This document shows, piece after piece, positions 24,646 to 33,843 of a stretch of 64,000 nucleotides of DNA. The stretch comes from Lachnospiraceae bacterium YSB2008 (lineage in GTDB: Bacteria; Bacillota; Clostridia; Lachnospirales; Lachnospiraceae). A program made the translations under genes and the position numbers. Position 1 is the first letter of the stretch. The number at the start of each line of letters is the position of its first letter. The notes under the pieces were generated by a model. That model was not told where the DNA came from. It made no database searches and worked only from the letters and a program-made list of their open reading frames with translations. The stretch covers positions 1 to 64,000 of the forward strand of contig JHWR01000015.1 in assembly GCA_000687655.1 (NCBI GenBank). The letters run 5' to 3'.

Positions 24646-25632
24646 TTGGGTAACACGTTTTATTTTGAATGGGAAGTAGCACTCCAGGAATGGATTCAGG
24701 CTCATATGGGAAGCTTCGGAGGAGTTCTTGCAACTATCATGACAATGCTTGGTGAAGAACTCTTCATGATACTTATACTTGGATTTATATACTGGTGCTA
24801 TGATAAGGAATTCGGAAAGATCATGGGAACAAATGTTACAGCAGCTGTAGCATGGAATCCTCTTATCAAGGGAATATTCCTAAGAAGAAGACCTTATTTT
24901 GATCATAAGGCTATCAAATGTATAAGAGCGGTTGAAAGTGATGCTCCGATAGACGATATAGTAGCTCAGGGCTATTCATTTCCAAGTGGACATTCCATGA
25001 ATGCCGCAACAGTGTACGGTACCATAGCATATATGAAGAAACATAAATTCCTCGTTATATGTGGATTCGTACTTCCTTTCCTGGTAGGTCTTTCAAGAGT
25101 TATGCTCGGAGTTCATTATGCTACCGACGTTCTTGTTGGATGGGCAGTAGGTGTAGGACTTACCTTTGGAATGACTATACTCCAGATGAAGATAAAGAGA
25201 AGATGGATACTTCATCTCGTTATCTTCATTGTAACAGCTATAGGCTGCTTCTATGTAAGGACTAACGATTACTTTACAGCACTCGGAATAATGGGAGGAT
25301 TCTTCCTTGCTTGTCCATTTGAGGAGAAGTTCGTTAATTTCAAGAATACAAAAAGTGTACCTAAGTGCATACTTCGTATACTCTGTGGACTGATAATCTA
25401 TCTTGTTCTGAATGTAGGAATGAAGCTTCCTTTCAGTGATGAGTTCCTGCATGGTAAATCATTTGGATGCTTTGCATTCCGTGTCTTCAGATATGCGGTT
25501 ATAGTATTTGTTATGCTGGGAGTATATCCTCTTGCTTTTGACAAAATCCATCTGAAAAAGAAGACGGAAGTTAAAGAAGAAACAGAAGTTAATGAAGAAG
25601 CGGAAGCTGAAAAAGAAACGGTTGAACAGTAA
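24646..25632 (+). CDS. PAP2-superfamily membrane phosphatase
   Basis: 328 aa from a TTG codon at 24646, 9 bp after AGGAGG; no ATG fits as well. The three PAP2 motifs are KGIFLRRRP (KX6RP), FPSGHSMNA (PSGH) and SRVMLGVHYATD (SRX5HX3D), set between about six to eight membrane helices. Such enzymes dephosphorylate phosphatidic acid, undecaprenyl pyrophosphate or similar lipids at the membrane surface. The C-terminal ~25 residues are a charged Glu/Lys/Val repeat (VKEETEVNEEAEAEKE). An N-terminal WEVALQEWIQAHMG segment is common in clostridial members. Confidence 0.88.
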   Translation: MGNTFYFEWEVALQEWIQAHMGSFGGVLATIMTMLGEELFMILILGFIYWCYDKEFGKIMGTNVTAAVAWNPLIKGIFLRRRPYFDHKAIKCIRAVESDAPIDDIVAQGYSFPSGHSMNAATVYGTIAYMKKHKFLVICGFVLPFLVGLSRVMLGVHYATDVLVGWAVGVGLTFGMTILQMKIKRRWILHLVIFIVTAIGCFYVRTNDYFTALGIMGGFFLACPFEEKFVNFKNTKSVPKCILRILCGLIIYLVLNVGMKLPFSDEFLHGKSFGCFAFRVFRYAVIVFVMLGVYPLAFDKIHLKKKTEVKEETEVNEEAEAEKETVEQ

Positions 25633-25660
25633 TTCATAACCTGACCTTGGGGGTGGCGAA

Positions 25661-26545
25661 ATGGTTATTTTGAAAAATGAAAAGCTTACTGCGAAGGTAG
25701 ATATTCACGGAGCAGAGCTGAAGTCAGTAGTTGATAATGTGACAGGCTATGAGTATATGTGGCAGGCAGATCCTGAGTTCTGGGGCAGGACATCACCGGT
25801 TCTTTTCCCTGTTGTTGGAAAGTATGTGGATGGAGAGAGCATATATAACGGCGTAACATACAAAATGGGTCAGCATGGATTTGCCCGTGATATGGATTTT
25901 GAAGCAGTAGAGGAAAGTGCAGCGGAGAAGGCCGCCTTCGGTGATGATACAGCACTCTTTGTTCTGACAGAGAATGAAGATACTCTGACTAAATATCCAT
26001 TTGCATTTAAGTTATCAATAAGATATGTCCTTAAGGACAGAGACATCAAGGTTATCTGGAAGGTTACTAATCCGGGAGATGAAACCATGTACTTCTCCAT
26101 TGGTGCTCATCCGGCATTTAATTGTAACAGCGATGAAGATGTTCTCATACTTGATACAGATAAAACATTACAGGTAAATGTATTGAATGATAAAGGCGCT
26201 CTCACAGACAGAGTAAAGGAAGTATCGGTAGGTTCTGATGGGTCACTTCCTATGTCTGCAGAGCTGTTCAGTGAGGATGCTCTTATCCTGGAGAATGAGC
26301 AGATTCATGAGGTGACAGTCTCAAAGAAGGATGGAACAGGCCTTGTAAAGGTAAGATTCACGGCTCCGCTGTGCGGAATCTGGTCACCTGTTGGTAAGCA
26401 CGCTCCATTTGTCTGCATCGAGCCTTGGTACGGACGTGCTGACAGAGCGGACTTTAGTAAAAAGCTTGAGGAAAGAGAATATGGAAACACTCTTGTCCCG
26501 GGCGATACATTTGAGAAAGAATATAGTATTTCGTTTATTGGATAA
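25661..26545 (+). CDS. Aldose 1-epimerase family protein (LacX-like)
   Basis: 294 aa. The galactose-mutarotase fold is indicated by AELKSVVDNVTGYEYMWQADPEFWGRTSPVLFPVVGKY at the N-terminus, QHGFARD, IGAHPAFNC and the C-terminal VCIEPWYGRAD with the conserved Glu. This is the LacX/YeaD-like branch; the reaction is interconversion of sugar anomers, in the cytosol. It starts 28 bp after the PAP2 stop, with GGGGGTGGCGAA as ribosome site. It could supply alpha-galactose to GalK, but that is inference. Confidence 0.85.
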   Translation: MVILKNEKLTAKVDIHGAELKSVVDNVTGYEYMWQADPEFWGRTSPVLFPVVGKYVDGESIYNGVTYKMGQHGFARDMDFEAVEESAAEKAAFGDDTALFVLTENEDTLTKYPFAFKLSIRYVLKDRDIKVIWKVTNPGDETMYFSIGAHPAFNCNSDEDVLILDTDKTLQVNVLNDKGALTDRVKEVSVGSDGSLPMSAELFSEDALILENEQIHEVTVSKKDGTGLVKVRFTAPLCGIWSPVGKHAPFVCIEPWYGRADRADFSKKLEEREYGNTLVPGDTFEKEYSISFIG

Positions 26546-26565
26546 GTACCTTAAGGATTAGAAAA

Positions 26566-27990
26566 GTGAAAAAAGAACTATTCGGAAAAGAAGGCGGAAA
26601 GCCTTTATATTTGCAGGTATATAAGCGTATTAAGTCCGAAATAGAAACAGGACGTCTGACTCCGGGGATGAAGCTGCCTTCAAAAAGGAAATTTGCTGAA
26701 AATCTCGGAGTCAGTGTTATAACTATCGAAAATGCTTACGAGAAGCTTGTTTCTGAAGGGTATATCTATTCCAGACCTCAGAGTGGGTTCTATGTTGAGA
26801 AGCTGGATATAGTGACAGGAAAGGATCAGAGTCTGACTCTTGAAGTCTCTGATTCTAAATATGAGAAAAAGGACGAGGGCATAAGGTATGACTTTACCAG
26901 TAACCGTAATGTAAATGAGCTTTTTCCGTTATCTACATGGTCAAAGGTTGCCAGAAGGGTGATTGCGGAAGAAGGTCAGAATATACTGAATCCGGCTCCG
27001 CCTCATGGGACAAGAGTGCTCAGACGCGCAATAGCAAGGCATCTGTGGGAATTCCGTGGAATGAATGTGAATCCTGATAATATTGTCATAGGCGCCGGAA
27101 CCGAGTATCTGTATGGGATTTTGGTTCAGCTTCTGGGAAGAGATAAGATATATGCTCTTGAAGATCCCGGATATATAAAGATTTCCAAGGTTTATAAAGC
27201 AAATGACGTGAATATAGTATATATTCCGTTTGACGAAAATGGAATTGATACTGAGAAACTGTCGGAAGCAGATGCTGATATCCTTCACATATCACCTACG
27301 TACCATTTTCCGACAGGCGAAAGCATGCTCGCAGGCAAAAGATATGAACTGCTCAGAATTGCCGAGGCAAAAGAAAACCGGTTCATCATCGAAGATGATT
27401 TCGATTCCGAACTCAGGCAGGTAGGGACTCCTATGCCTACATTCATGCAAATGGATCGAAGCGGAAGAGTAATATATATGAATACATTTACGAAAACTCT
27501 CTCTCCGACCATAAGAGTAGCATATATGGTACTCCCGGATGAACTGGCCAGGGAGTTTCATGAAAAGCTTGGATTCTATAACTGTTCAGTGTCCAACTTC
27601 CAGCAGTATTTAGTTGCAGAATTTATAAATGAGGGATATTTTGCGAGTCATATCAACAGACTCAGAAGATATTACAAAAAGGAGCGGGAAGTCCTTCTCT
27701 CCGAGTTGGATAAATCAGTATTCCTTGGCATGGCTAGAGTCAGGGAACGGGGATCGGGTCTTCAGCTCCTTATTGACATAAATCTGGACTGCTCTGATGA
27801 AGCCATAAGAGAAGCGGCTCTAAGAGCAGGGGTCAGGGTAGCGACTCTGTCTCAATATTACATAGATGGAAATAAGGGACGGGGAGTGCTGTTCCTGAAT
27901 TATTCAAGTATTCCGGTAAGTGATATACCGGATGCGGTCAGGCTTCTTGATGAAGCGCTTCGCTCAGTTTCTGAACAAGCAGAGGTATAG
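26566..27990 (+). CDS. MocR-type regulator: GntR HTH fused to aminotransferase fold (PdxR-like)
   Basis: 474 aa from GTG 26566. Residues 1-75 are a GntR winged helix (YLQVYKRIKSEIETGRLTPGMKLPSKRKFAENLGVSVITIENAYEKLVSEGYI). Residues ~110-465 are a class I aminotransferase domain with IGAGTEYLYGIL, EDPGY, FIIEDDFDSELRQ and the PLP-lysine block NTFTKTLSPTIRVAYMVLP. MocR proteins use the aminotransferase domain to sense pyridoxal phosphate; the PdxR subgroup controls B6 genes. A pyridoxal kinase gene is convergent and overlaps the last 53 bp, which supports a PdxR role. The ribosome site is weak (AGGATTAGAAAA). Confidence 0.87.
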   Translation: MKKELFGKEGGKPLYLQVYKRIKSEIETGRLTPGMKLPSKRKFAENLGVSVITIENAYEKLVSEGYIYSRPQSGFYVEKLDIVTGKDQSLTLEVSDSKYEKKDEGIRYDFTSNRNVNELFPLSTWSKVARRVIAEEGQNILNPAPPHGTRVLRRAIARHLWEFRGMNVNPDNIVIGAGTEYLYGILVQLLGRDKIYALEDPGYIKISKVYKANDVNIVYIPFDENGIDTEKLSEADADILHISPTYHFPTGESMLAGKRYELLRIAEAKENRFIIEDDFDSELRQVGTPMPTFMQMDRSGRVIYMNTFTKTLSPTIRVAYMVLPDELAREFHEKLGFYNCSVSNFQQYLVAEFINEGYFASHINRLRRYYKKEREVLLSELDKSVFLGMARVRERGSGLQLLIDINLDCSDEAIREAALRAGVRVATLSQYYIDGNKGRGVLFLNYSSIPVSDIPDAVRLLDEALRSVSEQAEV

Positions 27991-28789
27991 TTGCTTCGAA
28001 ATCAACTCCGTACCATGGCTTCTCAGGGTTATCAAGAGTAACCTTGATAGTATCCTTTGTATAATCGGCAGCAAGTGCTCCTGCAGCTTCAAGGCTGAGG
28101 CCTCTTGTAATAGCGCCTGTGAATACACTTGCGAATATATCGCCTGTTCCGTGGAATGAAGCATCTATACGCTCATTCTGATATATGAAGTACTGTCCGG
28201 TAGTTGTATCGTATCCGTAGAGTCCGGTATTGCCGTCGCTGAGAGATACTCCGGTCAGTATAACAATCTTTGATCCAAGCTTAGCGAGCTTATCCAGGAG
28301 CTCCTTGACATAAGCTTCGTCATATACTTCTTTGTATTCAGTATCCGTCATGAAGCATGCTTCAGTGATATTCGGAACTATGATGTCAGCCTTACCGCAG
28401 AGACCTGCGTTCAGCTTTGCATAATTCTCATCGAAAGCCGGATAGAGCTTTCCGTTGTCGGCCATGACAGGGTCTATGATGATCTTTGTATCATCTCCGC
28501 CAAATGTATCGAATATTTTCTTAGCGATATCGATCTCTTCGGCAGATCCGAGATAACCGGTGTATATTGCATCAAAGTGAAAGTTTTCCTGTTTCCAGTG
28601 TTCAGTAATCGGTATCAGCTCGTCAGTCAGATCCTTCACAGTGAAATTCTTAAACATTGTGTGAGTTGAGAGTACAGCTGTCGGAAGTATGACAGTCTCT
28701 ACGCCCATGGCTGATATGATCGGAAGAGCAACTGTTGTACTGCATTTGCCCAGGCAGGAAATGTCCTGAATCGTAAGTATTCTCTTCAT
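27938..28789 (-). CDS. Pyridoxal/pyridoxamine kinase
   Basis: 283 aa. The ribokinase-like fold of PdxK/PdxY is seen in the N-terminal ILTIQDISCLGKCSTTVALPIISAMG, the FDAIYTGYLGS substrate loop, IIDPVMADNGKLY and the C-terminal GTGDIFASVFTGA anion hole with catalytic Asp. It phosphorylates B6 vitamers in the salvage route to PLP. Its 3' end overlaps that of the MocR regulator by 53 bp on the opposite strand, so convergent transcription may add antisense control. Confidence 0.9.
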   Translation of the reverse strand: MKRILTIQDISCLGKCSTTVALPIISAMGVETVILPTAVLSTHTMFKNFTVKDLTDELIPITEHWKQENFHFDAIYTGYLGSAEEIDIAKKIFDTFGGDDTKIIIDPVMADNGKLYPAFDENYAKLNAGLCGKADIIVPNITEACFMTDTEYKEVYDEAYVKELLDKLAKLGSKIVILTGVSLSDGNTGLYGYDTTTGQYFIYQNERIDASFHGTGDIFASVFTGAITRGLSLEAAGALAADYTKDTIKVTLDNPEKPWYGVDFEATIPLLVQKLSEALHQEA

Positions 28790-28825
28790 AATACTATAGC
28801 CCTTTCTGTGTGTTATTATTCGTTA

Positions 28826-28858
28826 GGCTCATTTTCGAATGAACCGACACGGATTATA
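28826..28858 (-). promoter_or_regulatory. Promoter -10 and inverted repeat upstream of the pyridoxal kinase
   Basis: On the minus strand TATAAT (complement of 28853-28858) is followed by an inverted repeat, GGCTCATT (28826-28833)/AATGAACC (28838-28845), near the predicted transcript start. It could be the PdxR-like operator or an RNA hairpin. No good -35 is seen, which fits an activated promoter. Confidence 0.45.
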
Positions 28859-28928
28859 CAATAGTAATGACCATATAAAAATAGTCAATTATGGATATAT
28901 TTTTAATACCAGTTTAAAAATAGAAGAT

Positions 28929-28950
28929 GACCCTCTTACGGGTCAGGAGG
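28929..28950 (+). promoter_or_regulatory. Hairpin abutting the ribosome site of the epimerase gene
   Basis: GACCC (28929-28933)/GGGTC (28940-28944) ends at the first base of AGGAGG (28945-28950), 4 bp before ATG 28955. Such a hairpin could tune access of ribosomes; it is too small to be a terminator. Confidence 0.4.
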
Positions 28951-28954
28951 AAAT

Positions 28955-29839
28955 ATGAGAATATTAGTAATAGGCGGGACATACTTCCTTGGGAAGATGT
29001 TCGTAGATATGGCCAAAGATGAGCATGAACTGACCTTACTTAACAGGGGCAGCATGCCGGCTCCGGAAGGAGTAAAGACGATAATCTGCGACAGGCATGA
29101 TGTGGAGGCACTGGGAAATGTATACGATGTTATAGTAGACTTCGCTGCATATCAGCCGGGTGATATCCGGGGGATAGTTGAAGCAATTCCGGGTGACGTT
29201 AAAGGCATGCGATACATTTTCATAAGCACGACCGATGTATATGCGCGTGGAACCGGGAAGGAGCTGGATGAGGATGCGCCTTTTGAAACGAGGGATTTTG
29301 GCGGTGCGGCCGGTGCATATATACTGGGTAAAGTCGCACTAGAGAAGGAACTTACTGAAATAAGCAGGGAGAAGGGAATCATTCCGACATCAGTGCGGCC
29401 GGCATTTATCTACGGGGAAGGAAGCTATGCTCCGAGAGAAAGCATGTATTTCAAATGGATTGCTAACGCTTCTCAGTTTCTTCATGTAAGTGATGCTGAT
29501 GGATTCTTTCAGATGGTGTATGTCAGGGATGTTGCGAGAGCAATAATGGCACTGCTTGAAAGAAATGACATAGAGGCAGTAAATCTGGTCGGTGACGGGA
29601 TTCTTACTTATGACAGACTGGCTGAGGTACTGATAGGTATTTCCGGGGAATGTCTTGGTGTGAAGGTTGAACGGATAGATATAACAGTCAGGGAAGCAGA
29701 GGAGAGGGGCATTCCATTTCCTTATCCTATGACAAAGGCTGAATCAAATATGTATATAAGTAAATACCCGGATATTATTGAATATACGAACTTTTACAAA
29801 GGCCTGCGCGATACATTTGCATATCATCTTCATATATAA
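28955..29839 (+). CDS. NAD(P)-dependent nucleotide-sugar epimerase/dehydratase-like protein
   Basis: 294 aa. Extended SDR fold: N-terminal Rossmann motif IGGTYFLGKMFV, DFAAYQPGD, FISTTDVYA, YILGKVALEKEL in place of the usual YxxxK, and PAFIYGEG. The first glycine pattern (GGTxFLG) is typical of atypical epimerases such as those resembling CsP41/isoflavone-reductase relatives in Firmicutes. The Tyr-x3-Lys pair is preserved as Y-ILG-K. Substrate unknown. The gene is monocistronic or starts the lipoprotein cluster. Confidence 0.8.
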   Translation: MRILVIGGTYFLGKMFVDMAKDEHELTLLNRGSMPAPEGVKTIICDRHDVEALGNVYDVIVDFAAYQPGDIRGIVEAIPGDVKGMRYIFISTTDVYARGTGKELDEDAPFETRDFGGAAGAYILGKVALEKELTEISREKGIIPTSVRPAFIYGEGSYAPRESMYFKWIANASQFLHVSDADGFFQMVYVRDVARAIMALLERNDIEAVNLVGDGILTYDRLAEVLIGISGECLGVKVERIDITVREAEERGIPFPYPMTKAESNMYISKYPDIIEYTNFYKGLRDTFAYHLHI

Positions 29840-29900
29840 TATAATTAGCACCGTATGAAAACCAAGTAGAGGTTATTGGTTTAATAAAAGGAGGAAATGT

Positions 29901-31229
29901 ATGAAGAGGAAACTTTGTGTAGTTCTTGCTCTGGCTATGGCTCTCAGCATTACTGCCTGTGGCGGTAAAGGTAAGACAACAGAAACAGAAGCAACTACAG
30001 AAGCAACAACAGAGGCTAAGTCTCCGGAGGAGATGTATCCTGCAACAATCGACCCAAGAGATATCCATCCGGGTTCTCTCAACAGTGATGAGGACACAAG
30101 TGAGCGCTGGTATCCTGAAGGAGATACTTCTTCAGCAATGTGCTTTACTCTTACTCAGACAAGACCTGAGGACGATTGCGTTGGACTTGCAATCTGCTTC
30201 TACAAGACAATTGATGGTAATGATGATGACCTTATAGATATGCCGCTCCGCGATGGTGGAAACGGACATGCTATAACCAAGGAATTCACATTCATGAAGG
30301 ATAAGAGTGAGACTTACGACTTTGACTTCACTTTCCAGGATAACTTCACATGCTATGACTTCAAGTCAGGCAAGGTATGGAAGAGAGCTCATCCTGAATA
30401 TGGTTGCAAGGATCAGAGCTGGTATGATGATGCGTTCAAGGGACTTGTTGCATACCGTGATCTTGCAGGTTCAAAGTTCCAGCAGATAGTAATGAACGAT
30501 GACGGTACATTTGTAGAGTCAGTTACTGATATGGACGACATGACAGGCCGCTGGGAAGTTCAGGGATCTAACGTTCTTATGCTTATCTATGATAATGAAG
30601 GCGACGGCGTTCAGACTATCGACGGCGGCGGACTTCTTGAGAACGGCGGCGAGGATGCTGATGAGACAACTACAGGTAACACATGGCAGCAGGAATTCAA
30701 CATTTCAGCTGACGGCAAGGTTACAGAGTTTGGTCTCTTCCCTGTATACGATGATGATATGAACCTTACAGGTTATGATGCTGCATTCGAGCTTACAACA
30801 AAGGATGAGCTTGATGCACTTGAGAAGGAAAAGCAGGAAAAGGCTGATGCTTCAAAGGCAGCAGGAAGCCCTTATCCGGTTCCTGAAGTAGAAAACATCA
30901 TGGATATTACACTTGAAGGTGTAAACATGGATCAGGATCCTGATTATGTAGTTGAGACAATGTCATGGGATGACAAGACATTTGCAAATCAGATGCGTGA
31001 CGGAGATCTCGATGGTTATGTATTTGAGGTTCATGGATTTGCTGAGAAAGGCGGATTCTACGTTCCTTACGATGACGGCGAGCACAAGGCTATGTTTATG
31101 ATATGGCCTATAAACGGCGCACCTAAGCCAAAAGATGCAACAAACATCGTTCTTAAGGGTGTTCTGTGGCATTACGGTTCTAACTACTATGTATTCTATG
31201 ATGCAGATCATATTACATATGACGAATAA
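29901..31229 (+). CDS. Lipoprotein of unknown function
   Basis: 442 aa. The signal peptide MKRKLCVVLALAMALSITAC ends in a lipobox (SITAC), so the mature protein is anchored by Cys20. A Thr/Glu-rich linker (TETEATTEATTEAK) follows, then a long acidic domain rich in Asp, Gly and aromatic residues with no motif I recognise (for example MTGRWEVQGSNVLMLIYDNEGDG resembles a lipocalin-like or DUF4923-type beta-sheet module). AAGGAGGAAATGT is the ribosome site. The 30 bp before the start resemble those before the next lipoprotein gene, suggesting duplication. Confidence 0.75.
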   Translation: MKRKLCVVLALAMALSITACGGKGKTTETEATTEATTEAKSPEEMYPATIDPRDIHPGSLNSDEDTSERWYPEGDTSSAMCFTLTQTRPEDDCVGLAICFYKTIDGNDDDLIDMPLRDGGNGHAITKEFTFMKDKSETYDFDFTFQDNFTCYDFKSGKVWKRAHPEYGCKDQSWYDDAFKGLVAYRDLAGSKFQQIVMNDDGTFVESVTDMDDMTGRWEVQGSNVLMLIYDNEGDGVQTIDGGGLLENGGEDADETTTGNTWQQEFNISADGKVTEFGLFPVYDDDMNLTGYDAAFELTTKDELDALEKEKQEKADASKAAGSPYPVPEVENIMDITLEGVNMDQDPDYVVETMSWDDKTFANQMRDGDLDGYVFEVHGFAEKGGFYVPYDDGEHKAMFMIWPINGAPKPKDATNIVLKGVLWHYGSNYYVFYDADHITYDE

Positions 31230-31309
31230 TCTGATAGCAGCACGTACATGAAATGTGTGCGCGGTTTATCATTAGCAAGAGGTTATTAGGCTTAAAAAGG
31301 AGGAAGGGT

Positions 31310-32401
31310 ATGAGAAAGAAGATTTGTCTGTTGCTGGCAGCTGCACTTGTCATCGGACTTACTGCCTGTGGCGGAAAGGATGATGCAACAGAGGCGACAA
31401 CCGCTGAGGTGACTGAGACAGTTACTGAAACAGGAGCTTCAGACGGAGATGTTACAGAGGCTGATTCTGCCGGAAGTACCGAAGAGGCTACTGAGGAAGC
31501 AGAAGCAGTACCGGAGTACAGTGTTCCGGATGAGTATACATTCGACGGAGCATTTAAGCTCAAGATTCTCGGATATGAGTATTTCGATACCGAGGATAAG
31601 TATGAGTACAACATAGTTAACATATACTATGATTTCACCAACATAACTGACGGTAAGTTCAGAGGAGTCAACAGTATATACTGGCATGCTACTCAGGACG
31701 GTGAGGAGCTGCAATATGACCCGAGCAGCAATATTACCTTCAGTAATATGGACTACAACGACAATATATGGTTCTCCCTGCAGACGGGCGTTACTATCCG
31801 TGGCTATGCACAGTTTGCATGTAAGAAGGACAGCACCAGCCCTATATCAGTCGGTGCAGGTGAGAAGAATGAGGAGTATCCTTTCACATTCGATGTTTAT
31901 CCAACATGGGAAATGCCTGATATGAGATCAGAGAAGTTCGAATTTGCCAAGGTCGACAATCCTTCATATGGTCCGGGCAATATAGATTCAGGCTCAAGTG
32001 AAGGCAAGTACGACATAAAGATAAACGGTATCAAAAATTATTCAACTGATGATGATTTCAATGCTGAAGGTGAGCTGGTTAAGCATAATATCGTAGGTAT
32101 CGAATACACCATAACCAATAATTCTGAGAGAGCAACCAATCCTTTCATGCTCATGATGAATGATAACTACGTATTCCAGGATGGTGCATCATTGATTGAC
32201 TGCGGTGCCGGTGTTGAACTTCCGGAGCACGGAGTTACTCAGAAGGAACGTACACTGTATCAGGATCTTGAGCCGGGTCAGACATCAACTGTAGTTGTTT
32301 ATTACAAGCTGAGATCAGACAGTCCTATCGAGGTAGTATTCAAGACATTCCTCGGTACAGAGCCATTGGCAGATATGGTTTATGAGCTTGAGCTCCCATA
32401 A
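31310..32401 (+). CDS. Lipoprotein with DUF5067-like domains
   Basis: 363 aa from ATG 31310, after AAAAAGGAGGAAGG; the open frame extends to 31253 without a ribosome site. Signal peptide MRKKICLLLAAALVIGLTAC with lipobox LTAC, a Thr/Glu-rich linker to about residue 65, then two similar beta-rich modules: DFTNITDGKFRGVNSIYWHATQDGEEL and YTITNNSERATNPFMLMMNDNYVFQDG. Both look like the DUF4352/DUF5067 immunoglobulin-like fold seen in many Firmicute lipoproteins. Role unknown. It is followed by a terminator. Confidence 0.75.
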   Translation: MRKKICLLLAAALVIGLTACGGKDDATEATTAEVTETVTETGASDGDVTEADSAGSTEEATEEAEAVPEYSVPDEYTFDGAFKLKILGYEYFDTEDKYEYNIVNIYYDFTNITDGKFRGVNSIYWHATQDGEELQYDPSSNITFSNMDYNDNIWFSLQTGVTIRGYAQFACKKDSTSPISVGAGEKNEEYPFTFDVYPTWEMPDMRSEKFEFAKVDNPSYGPGNIDSGSSEGKYDIKINGIKNYSTDDDFNAEGELVKHNIVGIEYTITNNSERATNPFMLMMNDNYVFQDGASLIDCGAGVELPEHGVTQKERTLYQDLEPGQTSTVVVYYKLRSDSPIEVVFKTFLGTEPLADMVYELELP

Positions 32402-32445
32402 GTATAGAAAGCTTCTGTTACACACAACATAATAATCAGAGTATA

Positions 32446-32484
32446 AGAGGGCGACGCCACTTCACATGGCGCCGCTCTTTTTCT
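32446..32484 (+). terminator. Terminator after the lipoprotein pair
   Basis: AGAGGGCGACGCCA pairs with TGGCGCCGCTCT (one mismatch), followed by T-rich TTTTTCT. Confidence 0.85.
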
Positions 32485-32504
32485 ATGTTTTTGCATTGCC
32501 TGGT

Positions 32505-32521
32505 TATAGGTAAAACCTAAT
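32505..32521 (+). promoter_or_regulatory. LysR-type box upstream of the Cys/Met PLP enzyme gene
   Basis: TATAG-GTAAAAC-CTAAT, a 5-7-5 dyad with T-N11-A spacing. Its centre is about 65 bp upstream of the start predicted from the -10 TATAAT at 32567-32572, the usual place for a LysR activator. The -35 at 32544-32549 (TATCCA) is poor, as expected for an activated promoter. Near-identical boxes lie at 48383 and 36520. Confidence 0.6.
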
Positions 32522-32627
32522 GCGGGCTCTTTGTTATATGTATTATCCAAGAACGGAAAGCGAGGATATAATCTCCACTAAAGTGTTTTTAATACGATGA
32601 ATTATGATCACTATTGGAGGAACAAAG

Positions 32628-33764
32628 ATGGAGTTATCTATTGAAAGTCGATGTATACATTTAGAAGAAGATAACAGAGCGGCGAGATATGGTGCAATAA
32701 GCTTTCCTATATACCAGACGGCAACCTTTGCACATCCCGGACTTGGAGAAAGTACAGGGTATGATTACAGCAGGCTTCAGAATCCTACGAGAGAGCATCT
32801 TGAGAAGGTTGTTGCAGCATTGGAAAAGGGAGAAGACGCGGTAGCTTTTTCAAGCGGACTGGCGGCCATAGCTGCAGCTATAGAACTTTTCAAGTCGGGT
32901 GACCATATCATAGCAGAAGCTGATCTGTATGGAGGTTCTACGAGACTTTTCAATATGATAAGAGAAAAACATGGGATATCCTTCACATTTGTTGATTGTA
33001 AGGAAGACATAGAAGAGTACTTCAGGCCTGAGACCAGGGCGGTTTTTATAGAAACGCCCACTAACCCAATGATGAATATCATAGATATAGAGAAGGTTGC
33101 GAAGGCTGCTCATGCTCACGGCGCACTTCTGATAGTTGACAATACATTTCTGTCTCCTTATTTCCAGAATCCTCTGGAACTTGGAGCAGATATAGTGGTT
33201 CACAGTGGTACCAAATATCTGTCGGGACATAATGATACACTTGCAGGATTTGTCATTTCAAAGGATAAGTCGGTGTGTGAAGAAATAAGAAATGCATTTA
33301 AGATTATAGGTTCAAGCCTCGCTCCATTTGACAGCTGGCTCATATTAAGAGGCATCAAGACATTGGCAGTCAGAATGGAAAGGGCAGCTGAAAATGCAGA
33401 GAAGATAGCAAAGTTCCTGAAGGGAAATCCGCATGTTTCCAGGGTGCTGTATCCGGGACTTCCGGAGCATCAGGGGTATGAGATCATGAAGAAGCAGTCA
33501 AGGGGATTCGGCGCAATGCTGACCTTTGATATAGACAGTCCGGAAAGAGTGGAAGGAATACTTAAGAATCTCAAGGTTATTCAGTACGCTGAAAGCCTGG
33601 GTGGAACAGAGAGTCTTATAACATATCCCATCCTTCAGACTCATGCGGACGTACCTACGGATATTCTTTCTGAGTGCGGTGTATCAAGAACTACACTCAG
33701 GATGTCAGTAGGAATAGAGAATGTAGATGATCTGATCAACGATCTGGAATCGGTTCTTGGCTAA
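32628..33764 (+). CDS. Cystathionine gamma-synthase/lyase family PLP enzyme
   Basis: 378 aa from ATG 32628, 7 bp after GGAGG. The Cys/Met-metabolism PLP fold is shown by [62 protein letters not shown] and the PLP lysine in DIVVHSGTKYLSGHND. Which of gamma-synthase (MetB), gamma-lyase or O-acetylhomoserine chemistry applies cannot be settled by reading. It is followed 79 bp later by MalY/PatB, which cleaves cystathionine or cysteine C-S bonds, so transsulfuration is likely. The LysR box lies upstream. Confidence 0.88.
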   Translation: MELSIESRCIHLEEDNRAARYGAISFPIYQTATFAHPGLGESTGYDYSRLQNPTREHLEKVVAALEKGEDAVAFSSGLAAIAAAIELFKSGDHIIAEADLYGGSTRLFNMIREKHGISFTFVDCKEDIEEYFRPETRAVFIETPTNPMMNIIDIEKVAKAAHAHGALLIVDNTFLSPYFQNPLELGADIVVHSGTKYLSGHNDTLAGFVISKDKSVCEEIRNAFKIIGSSLAPFDSWLILRGIKTLAVRMERAAENAEKIAKFLKGNPHVSRVLYPGLPEHQGYEIMKKQSRGFGAMLTFDIDSPERVEGILKNLKVIQYAESLGGTESLITYPILQTHADVPTDILSECGVSRTTLRMSVGIENVDDLINDLESVLG

Positions 33765-33843
33765 AAGAACCGGAGTTCCGCCCCGTATCCCGCGCTCGGC
33801 GCGGCGCACGTTGTTCTGCAAATATAAAAATGGAGAATCAGGA

